A DNA stretch of 17,852 nt from RGIG5472 sp051867635 (GCA_051867635.1 JBJDYT010000056.1:1-17852), one strand, 5' to 3'; numbered from the stretch's first letter, positions 1 to 7,394 are shown. Notes: generated by a model from the sequence alone, not told the origin. Translations and numbers: made by a program.

Positions 1-386
1 CTACCATATCCGCCGGTTTTCGTCCTTCGTGGTGCGAGGACTTTGCGTGAAGTTTGTTTATAGCCCCGCAAACTTTGAGCTGCTTTCTCCGCAGAAAACA
101 CTTGCATAACCCCGCAGTCAGAGTTACAATCCAACCAACCTGAAACGCGAAACGCTTCCCGTCCTGGGCCGGTGAAAAATCACCGGTTTGGGGCGGGAAG
201 CGTTTTTGACCACATAAATGACCACAGACAGCGCCGGAACACTCGGAAAACGCAGGTTCAAAGAGGTCTAAAGAGTAAGTAAAACCAAGCGGAAATGACT
301 AAAAACCATTAGAAACGACCGAAAAAAGTTTTTTCGGATTGTTTGGGAGCGGGACGCCGCGGCTCCGGGTCCTGCCGCCGGGCCGC
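1..386. other. Gene-poor left flank, lower GC
   Basis: No gene could be supported here. By direct count positions 1-340 are about 48% GC, and the sequence turns strongly GC-rich from about 341. The stretch holds a 7-bp inverted repeat (50-56/69-75, AAGTTTG/CAAACTT), a large terminator hairpin (151-207) and an A/T-rich palindrome (319-337, CCGAAAAAA-G-TTTTTTCGG) beyond the end of the minus-strand TetR gene. On the plus strand one frame stays open from the window edge to a TAA at 107-109. That could be the last 35 codons of a gene beyond the window, but nothing in it is recognisable. Confidence 0.5.
151..207 (+). terminator. Large intrinsic terminator hairpin
   Basis: The outer arms AACGCTTCCCG (151-161) and CGGGAAGCGTT (194-204) pair perfectly. 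An inner helix CCGGTGA/TCACCGG (169-175/180-186) closes an AAAA loop. The two helices are separated by a 7-nt/7-nt internal loop. The T-run at 203-207 follows on the plus strand, so this should end a plus-strand transcript entering from left of the window. Confidence 0.75.
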
Positions 387-938
387 TTACTCGGCAGCGT
401 AATACGCCCCCTGGAGAACGCCGCAGAAAAAGTCCGCGAACGCCTCCTCCGAGATCTCCTCGTGGTCCGCCAGGATCAAAAGCGAACGGGCCAGCGCGCC
501 GGTGAAGAACGCATTGGCCAGCGGCTCGATATGGGCCTCCGGCTTCCGGCCGAAGCGGAGCTCTGCCGAAGCCAGGGTCCTGGAGATCTCCTCATAGAGA
601 AGGTATTGCAGGTTGTTCTTCCGGTAGAGCTGGATGGTCTCCTGATTGCTTCGGACTGCGCGGGCGAATTGCCGCGCCACCTGCTTCAGCTCCCTGGCCG
701 TGTCCGGCGACGCGCCGGGGCGCAGGAGGGCGGGGGACTGGCGGTAGCGCACCGCGTAGCGCGCGACCTCCTCCTTGCTGTCGAACATCTGGTAAAAGGT
801 CTGCCGGGAAAGGCCCGCCTTGCCGCAGATGTCCTTGATGCTGATCTGCGCATAGGCCTTTGTTTTCAGCAGCTCCAGCAGCGCCTCGGCGAGCCAGTCC
901 TGCGAGCGCTTGGCGATGGGATTGCTGCCCTGATACAT
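387..938 (-). CDS. TetR-family transcriptional regulator
   Basis: This is a 183-residue DNA-binding regulator of the TetR/AcrR class. The N-terminal helix-turn-helix is at about residues 32-58 (ISIKDICGKAGLSRQTFYQMF), with the classic FYxxFxSKEEV end, followed by an all-helical ligand domain. I chose the ATG at 938 because GGAGGG stands about 7 nt upstream. An in-frame ATG at 980 has a weaker GGGG site, and the frame is open back to 1079, but the predicted start of transcription near 1014 rules out starts above that. It is divergent from the MATE pump, and its promoter overlaps the pump's promoter. By analogy with other TetR/efflux pairs it probably represses the pump and itself. The inducer is unknown. 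Confidence 0.9.
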   Translation of the reverse strand: MYQGSNPIAKRSQDWLAEALLELLKTKAYAQISIKDICGKAGLSRQTFYQMFDSKEEVARYAVRYRQSPALLRPGASPDTARELKQVARQFARAVRSNQETIQLYRKNNLQYLLYEEISRTLASAELRFGRKPEAHIEPLANAFFTGALARSLLILADHEEISEEAFADFFCGVLQGAYYAAE

Positions 939-996
939 CTGCGGTCCCTCCAACGCTGACACATGTTCCGCTCCTGTCATACTTGCCCCGGAGCGC

Positions 997-1049
997 TTGA
1001 CATCCTCCGGATCGGCTTTTATAGTATATAAAAGGCTGACAGATGTCAA
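997..1049. promoter_or_regulatory. Bidirectional promoter with overlapping -10s
   Basis: On the plus strand TTGACA (997-1002), a 17-bp spacer and TATAGT (1020-1025) drive the MATE gene. On the minus strand TTGACA (1049-1044), a 17-bp spacer and TACTAT (1026-1021) drive the TetR gene. The two -10 hexamers occupy almost the same bases, and predicted starts (about 1032 plus, about 1014 minus) lie about 18 bp apart. Both -35 hexamers match consensus fully, so RNA polymerase should bind in either orientation. Confidence 0.85.
1016..1048. promoter_or_regulatory. Candidate TetR operators
   Basis: Two palindromes sit in the divergent promoter. CTTTTATAGTATATAAAAG (1016-1034, 8-bp arms, 3-bp centre) covers both -10 elements. 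TGACAGATGTCA (1037-1048, 5-bp arms, 2-bp centre) covers the minus-strand -35 and the start of the pump transcript. A related imperfect site, TGACACATGT, lies at 957-966 in the TetR leader. Repressor bound to any of these would block one or both promoters. Which one the adjacent TetR reads is inference. Confidence 0.55.
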
Positions 1050-1079
1050 GCCTGCTCTCTCGCCTACAGGAGGATACAC

Positions 1080-2444
1080 ATGGAAGACGACCGCAAAACA
1101 CAGTTATTTGAACAAACGCCGGTCCCCAGAGCGGTCATGACCCTGTCCGTGCCGACGATCATCAGCTCTCTGGTCATGGTCATCTACAACCTTGCCGACA
1201 CCTACTTCGTCGGCATGCTGAACGATCCCGTGCAGAACGCCGCCGTTACCCTGGCCGCGCCATTGCTGCTGGCCTTTAACGCCGTCAACAACCTTTTCGG
1301 CGTGGGCTCCGCCAGCATGATGAGCCGGGGACTGGGGAGGAAGGATTACGACACGGTCTATAAAAGCTCTGCCTTCGGCTTCTACTGCTCGCTGTTCTGC
1401 GGGCTGCTGTTCTCCGCCCTGTTCACGGCCTTCCGCACGCCGGTCCTGGGCATCCTCGGCGCGGACGCGGGGACCTCCGCCGCCACCGGCACTTACCTGC
1501 TGTGGACGGTCAGCTGCGGCGCGGCCCCTGCCATTTTGAACGTGGTCATGGCCCACATGGTCCGCGCGGAGGGGTCCACCCTCCACGCCAGCATCGGCAC
1601 CATCAGCGGCTGTCTGCTGAACATGCTCCTGGACCCCATTTTCATCATGCCCTGGGGGCTGAACATGGGCGCGGCCGGCGCGGGCCTGGCGACCTTCCTC
1701 TCCAACTGCGTGGCCTGCGCGTACTTCCTCGTCCTGCTGTATGTCAGGCGGGGGAGGACCTATGTCTGCATCCGCCCGTCCATGCTGACGTTTGAGAAAA
1801 AGATCGTGGCCGGCGTGTGCGGCGTGGGCGTCCCGGCCTCCATCCAGAACCTGCTGAACGTGACCGGCATGACCGTGCTGAACAACTTCACCTCGGTCTA
1901 CGGCGCGGACGCCGTGGCGGCCATGGGCATCGTGCAGAAGATCAACATGGTCCCCATGTACATCGCCATGGGCCTTTCCCAGGGCATCATGCCTCTGGTC
2001 AGCTACAATTATGCCAGCGGCAACGTCAAGCGCATGAAGCACACCGTCACCTTCGCCTTGAAGCTTATCCTGGTCTTTCTGGTGGCCACGTCGGCCGTCT
2101 ATTACCTCTGCGCCGGCCAGCTGACCGCCCTCTTCATGGACAACGAGACGATCATCGCCTACGGGACCCGGTTCCTGCGGGGCCTGTGCCTGGCGCTGCC
2201 GTTCCTGTGCGTGGACTTCCTGGCGGTGGGCGTGTTCCAGGCCTGCGGCATGGGGAAGAAGGCGCTGGTCTTTGCCATCCTGCGGAAGATCGTGCTGGAG
2301 ATCCCGGCGCTGTTCCTGTGGAACTATTTCTATCCGCTGTACGGTCTGGCCTACGCCCAGGTCACGGCGGAGGTGATCCTGGCCTGCATCGCGGTGGTGG
2401 TGCTGGTCCGCCTGTTCAGAAAATTGGAGAGGGACGCCCGGTGA
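1080..2444 (+). CDS. MATE-family multidrug/Na+ antiporter
   Basis: This 454-residue inner-membrane efflux protein has the usual MATE length and about 12 hydrophobic segments in two homologous halves. Family signatures are visible. The N-lobe has YNLADTYFVG (about residues 36-45) and RGLGRKD before the cytoplasmic loop. The C-lobe has the matching run near residue 300, AMGLSQGIMPLVSYNYASGN. The start is set by AGGAGG 6-7 nt upstream of the ATG. MATE proteins export cationic drugs, dyes or metabolites in exchange for Na+ or H+. The substrate here is not predictable. It is divergent from a TetR gene, its likely repressor, and ends 13 bp from the convergent hydrolase gene with a short hairpin over its stop codon. 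Confidence 0.93.
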   Translation: MEDDRKTQLFEQTPVPRAVMTLSVPTIISSLVMVIYNLADTYFVGMLNDPVQNAAVTLAAPLLLAFNAVNNLFGVGSASMMSRGLGRKDYDTVYKSSAFGFYCSLFCGLLFSALFTAFRTPVLGILGADAGTSAATGTYLLWTVSCGAAPAILNVVMAHMVRAEGSTLHASIGTISGCLLNMLLDPIFIMPWGLNMGAAGAGLATFLSNCVACAYFLVLLYVRRGRTYVCIRPSMLTFEKKIVAGVCGVGVPASIQNLLNVTGMTVLNNFTSVYGADAVAAMGIVQKINMVPMYIAMGLSQGIMPLVSYNYASGNVKRMKHTVTFALKLILVFLVATSAVYYLCAGQLTALFMDNETIIAYGTRFLRGLCLALPFLCVDFLAVGVFQACGMGKKALVFAILRKIVLEIPALFLWNYFYPLYGLAYAQVTAEVILACIAVVVLVRLFRKLERDAR

Positions 2445-2451
2445 GCGTCCC
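2431..2451. terminator. Hairpin over the MATE stop codon
   Basis: GGGACGC (2431-2437) and GCGTCCC (2445-2451) form a 7-bp stem around the pump's TGA. A pyrimidine-rich but interrupted tail (TCTTCCTTATT) follows on the plus strand. It probably ends the pump transcript between the convergent genes. The tail is poor, so efficiency is uncertain. Confidence 0.5.
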
Positions 2452-2457
2452 TCTTCC

Positions 2458-3381
2458 TTATTCCAGCGTCCGCCGCAGAAACGCCGCGCGCGTTTCCATC
2501 AGCCCCTGCACCAGGGCGCTCTCCGCCGCGATGTCATAGCCGTGCATGGCGCCACCAATCTCGTGCAGCTCGGTCTCCACGCCCTGCTCGCGCAGGCGTT
2601 TTTCGTACAGCAGCCCGCCGTCCCGCAGGCAGTCCAGCTCCGCCACCTCTATGTAAGTGGGCGGCTGGCCGGCCAGGGAGGGGGCCTCCACCAGGGAGAA
2701 ATACTCCACATGCTCGTGGCTCTCAAAGGGGAAGTAGAGGTCGTTGAATCTCCTGCCGGCCACACTGTTGCACAGGGGCGTGTCGGTGAACTGCCGCATG
2801 CTCCCGCTCTCCAGGCTCCGGTCGGCGACGGGATAGAGCAGCAGCTGCGCCCGGGGCATGGGCAGGCCGCGGTCCCGGGCCATGAGGCAGACCGCCCCCG
2901 CCAGGTTCCCGCCGGCGCTGTCGCCGCAGAGGGCGACGCGCTGCGGGTCGATCCGCAGCTCCTCGGCGTGCTCCAGCACCCAGGCATAGGCGGCGCAGGC
3001 GTCCTCCGCCGCGTAGGGGAAGTGGTATTTCGGCGCAAGGCGGTAGTCCACGAACAGCGTCCTGGCCTGCAGCAGCTCCGCCAGGCGGCGGGACAGCACA
3101 AAATGGTGGGGCGAGGCCTGGTAAACAAAGCCGCCGCCGTGGTAAAACACCAGGCAGGGGCCGCCTTCGCGGCAGGCGGCGGGGATGTACAGCAGCGCGC
3201 GGATGGCGTGGCCGTCCTTCGCCGGGATGGCCAGGCGCTCCACCGCGACCTTGTCGTCGGACTTCTCCCGGCCGTACAGGGCGCCCATCAGCTTCCGTGC
3301 CAGCGGCAGTATGGCCGGCATGACCGGGATGTTCATTTTCGCGTATTTCTGAAGCTCGGGGTGGAAGGCGTACTTTGCCAT
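2458..3381 (-). CDS. Alpha/beta hydrolase, HSL (GDXG) esterase family
   Basis: This 307-residue cytoplasmic carboxylesterase of the hormone-sensitive-lipase group is complete. The oxyanion-hole motif HGGGF is at residues 81-85 and the nucleophile elbow GDSAGGN at 153-159 (Ser155). The acid is probably Asp250 in ELDCLRDGG, and the base His280 in GAMHGYD. No signal peptide is seen. The ATG at 3381 has GGAGGA 6-7 nt upstream; the frame extends further but through a GC-rich hairpin and terminator. The family hydrolyses short acyl esters; the natural substrate is unknown. It is convergent with the MATE gene and separated from the upstream operon by two hairpins, so it is its own unit, with a possible attenuator in its leader. 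Confidence 0.92.
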   Translation of the reverse strand: MAKYAFHPELQKYAKMNIPVMPAILPLARKLMGALYGREKSDDKVAVERLAIPAKDGHAIRALLYIPAACREGGPCLVFYHGGGFVYQASPHHFVLSRRLAELLQARTLFVDYRLAPKYHFPYAAEDACAAYAWVLEHAEELRIDPQRVALCGDSAGGNLAGAVCLMARDRGLPMPRAQLLLYPVADRSLESGSMRQFTDTPLCNSVAGRRFNDLYFPFESHEHVEYFSLVEAPSLAGQPPTYIEVAELDCLRDGGLLYEKRLREQGVETELHEIGGAMHGYDIAAESALVQGLMETRAAFLRRTLE

Positions 3382-3428
3382 TTGTATCCTCCGTCCAAAG
3401 GAAATGATACGGCGGCGGGCGCCGCCGC

Positions 3429-3468
3429 GCATAAAAAGGCTCTGCCGTCCGGCAGAGCCTTTTTATGC
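3429..3468. terminator. Perfect bidirectional terminator in hydrolase leader
   Basis: Two 19-nt arms (3429-3447 and 3450-3468) are exact reverse complements around a 2-nt centre. The GC-rich core GGCTCTGCCG is flanked by an A-run on one side and a T-run on the other, giving an intrinsic terminator on both strands. It lies about 48 bp upstream of the hydrolase start and downstream of that gene's only visible promoter. Confidence 0.85.
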
Positions 3469-3496
3469 GGCCATACTGCCAAGCCCGCTCCAACAC

Positions 3497-3542
3497 GGAC
3501 AGCGTTGTCCATAAGCATAGCAGTTTTTTCCGGCAAAAGCAA
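3497..3542 (-). promoter_or_regulatory. Hydrolase promoter with start-site palindrome
   Basis: On the minus strand TTGCTT (3542-3537), a 17-bp spacer and TATGCT (3519-3514) form a promoter, with TGC directly before the -10 as an extended element. The predicted start is near 3507. GGACAACGCTGTCC (minus strand, 3510-3497) has perfect 5-bp arms and covers the start, so it may be an operator or an early leader hairpin. Confidence 0.6.
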
Positions 3543-3693
3543 TGACCCGCGTTCTCCCCGCCGCTCCGGTAAAAGGGGAGAGGGGGCCTCGTTTCCCCGG
3601 CGGCCGCCCCAAGCTTTGTGCGCCGGCCCCGGGAGAACGCGGCTGCGCCGGATTGAAGCGCTGTTCTGCCGCGGCGCAGCGGGGGCGCGAAAG

Positions 3694-3723
3694 GGCCGTC
3701 AGCCGGACGACCGGCTGACGGCC
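3694..3723 (-). terminator. Operon-end hairpin
   Basis: GGCCGTCAGCCGG (3694-3706) pairs perfectly with CCGGCTGACGGCC (3711-3723) around a 4-nt loop. It starts directly after the TAA of the last operon gene. The minus-strand tail is only CCCTTTCG, so the hairpin is very stable but the U-tract weak. It probably ends or 3'-protects the seven-gene transcript. Confidence 0.65.
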
Positions 3724-5157
3724 TTACCGTTTTCGGCGGCTGGGGGCGGCCGCCGGCGAGGCGTGCGAAGGGGATCTCCGCCCCTCCTCCGTGCAGGCGC
3801 TCCGGCGCCTGAAACACAGGAAGAGCAGGGCGAAAAGCGGCGTCAGATAGGCGCAGAAGGCATAGGGCGCGAAGTCCAGACATTCGACGCCGTACAGCGC
3901 CACGATGTACAGGCCTGACACATTCCAGGGGATCAGCGGACAGAACACGGTGGAGGAGGCGGTCATGGTGCGCGAGAGGTCTGTGGGCGCAAGGCGGAAG
4001 CTCTCGTAGGTATCCTTCATGAGCGAGCCGGTCATGATGAGCGCGAAGGTATTTGTCCCCAGCATATTGCCGAGGACGGTCATCCCCTCCGTCGCGATGC
4101 CCAGCTGCAGCACTCCCTTTGTGCGGCGGGTCAGCGCCTCCACCAGGGGGTCCAGCAGGCCCGCCGCCTGAAACGCCCCCGCCATGCCGAAGGCAAAGAG
4201 CATGACGGCGCCGGTCTCAAACATGCTCTCCACGCCCCCGCGGTTCAGCAGGGCGTCGAGGAAGTCGCTGCCGCTTTCCACCTCATAGCCGCTCCAGAAG
4301 ATGGCCAGGATGTCCGACGCCGCAGCGCCCTGCCGCACCACGGCCAGCACGCAGGCGAAGACCGCCGAGATCAGCATGGAGAACAGGGCTGGGATCTTGG
4401 CGGCGATGAGCCCGAGAAGGAACAGCACCGGCAGGAAATCCAGCAGATCGATACGGAAGAGGGCGGAAAGGGCCGCGCAGGTGCTCTCGATATAGCTGCT
4501 GTCAAAGCCGCCGCCCTGGCTGCGGCCGAGGAAAAAATACAGCACGGCCGTGATGCCCATGACCGGCAGCAGCAGAAGGCCCGCCTCCCGGCAGTGCCGG
4601 TTCAGCGGCACGCCGCAGACCGAGGCGCAGACGTTGGCCGAGTTGGACATGGGGGACGCCATCTCGCCGAGATAGGCGCCGCTGAAGATCGCGCCCACAC
4701 TGCAGGCCGCCGGCACGCCCAGGCTCTCGCCCACGGCGAACATGGCGATGCCCGCCGTGCCCATGGTGCCCCAGGAAGTGCCACAGATATAGGCCACCGC
4801 CGTGCAGAGCAGAAAGCTGATCAGCAGAAAGCTCTTCGGCCGGATGAGCTCCAGCCCGTAGCATATGATGGCCGGGACCGTCCCCGCCGCCATCCAGGAG
4901 GCGATCATGCCGCCTACCGCCAGGACGATGAGGATGGCTTCCATCCCGCGGTCGATGTAGGAGAGCACCCCCGCTTCGATCTCCTCGTAGCTGAAGCCGA
5001 GACGCATACAGGCCGGGAATATGAACAGCCAGGACAAAAGGAACATGGTCGCAAGCCCGGCCCCGAAAAAGACCTTGCCGCAGAGGACGATGGCAAGGAC
5101 GCCCAGCAGGACCGATATGGAATACCATGCCGATGGTTTTCGCCGCTCTCTTTTCAT
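3724..5157 (-). CDS. NhaC/MleN-type antiporter (second NhaC)
   Basis: This 477-residue polytopic membrane protein belongs to the NhaC ion-transporter family. The signature GTSWGT is at residues 126-131 in the N-terminal half, followed by GAIFSGAYLGEMASPMSNSAN (about 155-175), in the place where NhaC/MleN proteins have GDxxSPxSDTxN. Both acidic positions differ here: Asp is Glu165 and Asp is Asn172. The ATG at 5157 has a GGGGGGA site about 6 nt upstream. The tail is Arg- and Ser-rich and cytoplasmic-looking. It is last in the operon, 18 bp after the threonine-synthase-like gene, so probably co-translated with the pathway. NhaC relatives exchange Na+ for H+, or for organic acids as in malate/lactate MleN. 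In this context a substrate carrier is more likely than simple pH homeostasis. Confidence 0.85.
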   Translation of the reverse strand: MKRERRKPSAWYSISVLLGVLAIVLCGKVFFGAGLATMFLLSWLFIFPACMRLGFSYEEIEAGVLSYIDRGMEAILIVLAVGGMIASWMAAGTVPAIICYGLELIRPKSFLLISFLLCTAVAYICGTSWGTMGTAGIAMFAVGESLGVPAACSVGAIFSGAYLGEMASPMSNSANVCASVCGVPLNRHCREAGLLLLPVMGITAVLYFFLGRSQGGGFDSSYIESTCAALSALFRIDLLDFLPVLFLLGLIAAKIPALFSMLISAVFACVLAVVRQGAAASDILAIFWSGYEVESGSDFLDALLNRGGVESMFETGAVMLFAFGMAGAFQAAGLLDPLVEALTRRTKGVLQLGIATEGMTVLGNMLGTNTFALIMTGSLMKDTYESFRLAPTDLSRTMTASSTVFCPLIPWNVSGLYIVALYGVECLDFAPYAFCAYLTPLFALLFLCFRRRSACTEEGRRSPSHASPAAAPSRRKR

Positions 5158-5175
5158 TTCCGTCCCCCCTGCGCC

Positions 5176-6420
5176 TTAAAGCGTTTTTTGATAGCTGGCT
5201 TCCATCGCCCGGCGCAGAGCGCCCTCCGTCGGCTCGATGGCCGGGATCTCCGGCAGGACGGAGGCCGTGGAGGCTGGGTCCTTCAGCCCGTAAGAGGTGA
5301 TGAGCGCCACCACGCGCTGGCTGCGCTCCACCCGGCCGTCCCGGACGAGCTTTTGGAGCGCCACGAGGGCTGCCGCGGAGGACAGCTCCGCATAGACGCC
5401 CTCCTTTTCCGCCAGGAGCCTCTGCATGGCGAGCGCCTCCCCGTCGTGGCTCGTGCGGGCGGTACCGCCGGAAGCGCGGAGCGCCTGCATGGTGGTGTAG
5501 GCCACATAGCCTGTCGCGATGGAGGTCTGGCAGGACGGCCCGCCGGGCGTAAAGACGGGCCTGTCTCCCGGCTCCGCCAGGGACGCCTCCGCCGCGCCGA
5601 AGACCTCCGCCGCGGCAAAGCGCGGCAGGCGGGCGATCCTGCCCATCTCCCGAAGGTCCCGCATCCCCTTGTAAATGCCGTAAAGCGTGTCCCCGTAGGA
5701 GATCGGCACCACGAACCAGTCCGGCGCGCCGCCGAGCTGCTCATAGACCTCATAGGCGATGGTCTTGTAGCCGTCGACGCCGAAGCAGGAGCTGCCCATG
5801 GGTGGCGTCACAAGGCCGCTGGCGGGGACGAAGCCCTTCTCCTCCGCCAGCAGCCGCACCATGGCCGCCCGGTCGTCCATGGTGGGCGTCACGAACACGC
5901 AGGCGCCATAGACCTGCATGGCTGTTTTCATGGGGGAGGAGACGTTCGGCGTGGTGAAGATCACACAGGGCAGCCCGGCCGCCGCGCTGTAGGCGGCTGC
6001 GGCGGCGCCCTGGTTTCCGGTGGAACCAAGGGCGATACCCTTCGCGCCGTCCGCCAGGGCCTTTGAGACGATGACGGAGGCCAGCCGGTCCTTGTGGGAG
6101 CCGGTGGGGTTCTTGCTCTCGTCCTTCATATAGAGCTCGTCGAGTCCGAGATACTCCCCCATGCGGCGGAGCCGCCGCAGCGGGGTGTTTCCCTCGCCGA
6201 TGGAGACCTCCCGGGCGCCTGCCGGCAGGGGCAGAAACTCCCGGTAGCGGTAGATCCCCTCGCCCGCGTTTTTGTCCGGCAGCGTTGCGCCCCGCAGGTC
6301 GTAGACGGTGGTGTAGTTCACGACAACGCCCTCCCGGAGGCAGTGGGGACAGGGGTCGTAGAATTTCCCCTCCAGCGGCCGGCCGCAGCGGGCGCAGAGG
6401 GCAGCTTTGTAATGTCTCAT
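5176..6420 (-). CDS. Threonine-synthase-like PLP enzyme
   Basis: This 414-residue fold-type II PLP enzyme begins with a probable zinc ribbon (Cys9, Cys12, Cys24, Cys27). The motif GEGNTPL is at 75-81, the PLP-lysine segment NPTGSHKDR at 104-112 (Lys110), and the phosphate-binding loop GSTGNQG at 132-138. These are threonine-synthase features. The true enzyme makes threonine from O-phosphohomoserine, but relatives make cysteate or act as ammonia-lyases. No homoserine dehydrogenase or kinase is nearby, so the substrate is open. The ATG at 6420 has GGAG 5 nt upstream; the longer frame back to 6588 overlaps proC and is rejected. It is sixth in the operon, 94 bp after proC and 18 bp before the second NhaC gene. 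Confidence 0.85.
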   Translation of the reverse strand: MRHYKAALCARCGRPLEGKFYDPCPHCLREGVVVNYTTVYDLRGATLPDKNAGEGIYRYREFLPLPAGAREVSIGEGNTPLRRLRRMGEYLGLDELYMKDESKNPTGSHKDRLASVIVSKALADGAKGIALGSTGNQGAAAAAYSAAAGLPCVIFTTPNVSSPMKTAMQVYGACVFVTPTMDDRAAMVRLLAEEKGFVPASGLVTPPMGSSCFGVDGYKTIAYEVYEQLGGAPDWFVVPISYGDTLYGIYKGMRDLREMGRIARLPRFAAAEVFGAAEASLAEPGDRPVFTPGGPSCQTSIATGYVAYTTMQALRASGGTARTSHDGEALAMQRLLAEKEGVYAELSSAAALVALQKLVRDGRVERSQRVVALITSYGLKDPASTASVLPEIPAIEPTEGALRRAMEASYQKTL

Positions 6421-6514
6421 ATGTGCTCCATCCTGATCAAGCCGGGGCGGCGCGGCGGGCGCCGCCCTGGAGTGTGTGGATTTGCCGGCCTGCCGCTGCG
6501 GCAGACGCCGCGCC

Positions 6515-7303
6515 TCACAGCTCGCGGGACCTGCGGGCGGCCGCCTGGACGGCGCTGATGGCCGCGGCGCGCAGGCCCATATTCTCAAGGGCCTGGCAGC
6601 CGGTGATGGTGGTGCCGCCGGGGGAGGAGACCATGTCCTTCAGCGCGCCGGGATGCATGCCGGTCTCCAGAAGCATCTTGGCGGCGCCCATGACGGTCTG
6701 CCCGGCAAGGCGGTATGCCGTCGCCCGGGGAAGGCCCTCCAGCACGCCGCCGTCTGCGAGGGCCTCCACGAACATGGCCACGAAGGCGGGGCCGCTGCCG
6801 GAAAGGCCGCAGGCTGCGTCGATCAGATGCTCTGGCATCCACTCCACGATGCCGATGGCGCTGAAGAGCTTTTCGGCGAAAGCCTTTTCCCCGGCGGTGA
6901 GGTCGTTGTCGCTGCAAAGGGCGAAGGCGCCCGCGTTCACCAGGGCGGGGGTGTTGGGCATGGTGCGGAGCACGCGGAGCTCGCCGCCGATCATTTTGCG
7001 GATGCGTTCCGCGGTGACGCCGGCCATGATGGAGACGACGGCCTTGCCGTCCATGGACCGCTTGAAGCCCGCGAGAGCGTCCGCCGCATACTGGGGCTTC
7101 ACCGCGAGGAAGCAGAGGTCCGCCTGCTTTCCGAGCTCTTCGTTGTCCTTGCAGATGTTGCAGCCCATAGCCGCGTATTTTTCACGGATCTGCCCGGAAA
7201 AATCGGACACATACACGTTTGCGGGCTCCAGCACGCCCGCCTGGACGGCGCCGGTCAGGATGGCGCCGCCCATGGCGCCGGCGCCGAGAAAACCGATCTT
7301 CAT
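6515..7303 (-). CDS. proC: Pyrroline-5-carboxylate reductase
   Basis: This 262-residue cytoplasmic enzyme has the normal ProC length. It reduces 1-pyrroline-5-carboxylate to L-proline with NAD(P)H; some family members act on other cyclic imines. The Rossmann motif GAGAMG is at residues 7-12. RTMPNTP, LSGSGPAFV and SSPGGTT are the family's substrate-site and C-terminal helical signatures. AAGGAGG stands about 10 nt before the ATG at 7303. It is fifth in the LysR-linked operon, between the 2-hydroxyacid dehydrogenase (91 bp upstream) and the threonine-synthase-like gene (94 bp downstream). Because no proA or proB is present, it may serve a degradation or imine-reduction step rather than housekeeping proline synthesis; that is inference. 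Confidence 0.92.
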   Translation of the reverse strand: MKIGFLGAGAMGGAILTGAVQAGVLEPANVYVSDFSGQIREKYAAMGCNICKDNEELGKQADLCFLAVKPQYAADALAGFKRSMDGKAVVSIMAGVTAERIRKMIGGELRVLRTMPNTPALVNAGAFALCSDNDLTAGEKAFAEKLFSAIGIVEWMPEHLIDAACGLSGSGPAFVAMFVEALADGGVLEGLPRATAYRLAGQTVMGAAKMLLETGMHPGALKDMVSSPGGTTITGCQALENMGLRAAAISAVQAAARRSREL

Positions 7304-7394
7304 TGAAAAATGTCCTCCTTTGCACTTATATCTGCGCGCTGTATAGCGCTTTGTATCTTCTGTATCTGTCCGGCGGTGCGGACGGCCGGCGCCC

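Larger units (their letters stand above)
3382..3723. other. Gene-free gap with hydrolase leader
   Basis: No coding signal is seen in these 342 bp. Reading in the minus direction it holds the operon-end hairpin (3694-3723), a GC-rich stretch without visible elements (about 3545-3690), the hydrolase promoter (3514-3542), an operator-like palindrome (3497-3510), a strong terminator hairpin (3429-3468), a 7-bp GC hairpin with a 2-nt loop (3411-3426) and then the ribosome binding site. Confidence 0.6.

Noticed and set aside
2..109. Open frame entering from the left edge
   Set aside because: Only 35 codons before TAA, no recognisable motif; cannot be distinguished from chance.
4594..6066. Plus-strand open frame of 490 codons
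   Set aside because: Antisense to the second NhaC and threonine-synthase-like genes; no ribosome site or recognisable domain.
3411..6467. Shared GC hairpin (GGCGGGCGCCGCC) at 3414-3426 and about 6455-6467 as a REP element
   Set aside because: Only two short low-complexity GC copies; chance is likely at this base composition.
6421..6588. N-terminal extension of the threonine-synthase-like gene
   Set aside because: Overlaps the end of proC and encodes Pro/Arg/Ala-rich sequence; the zinc ribbon begins right after the ATG at 6420.
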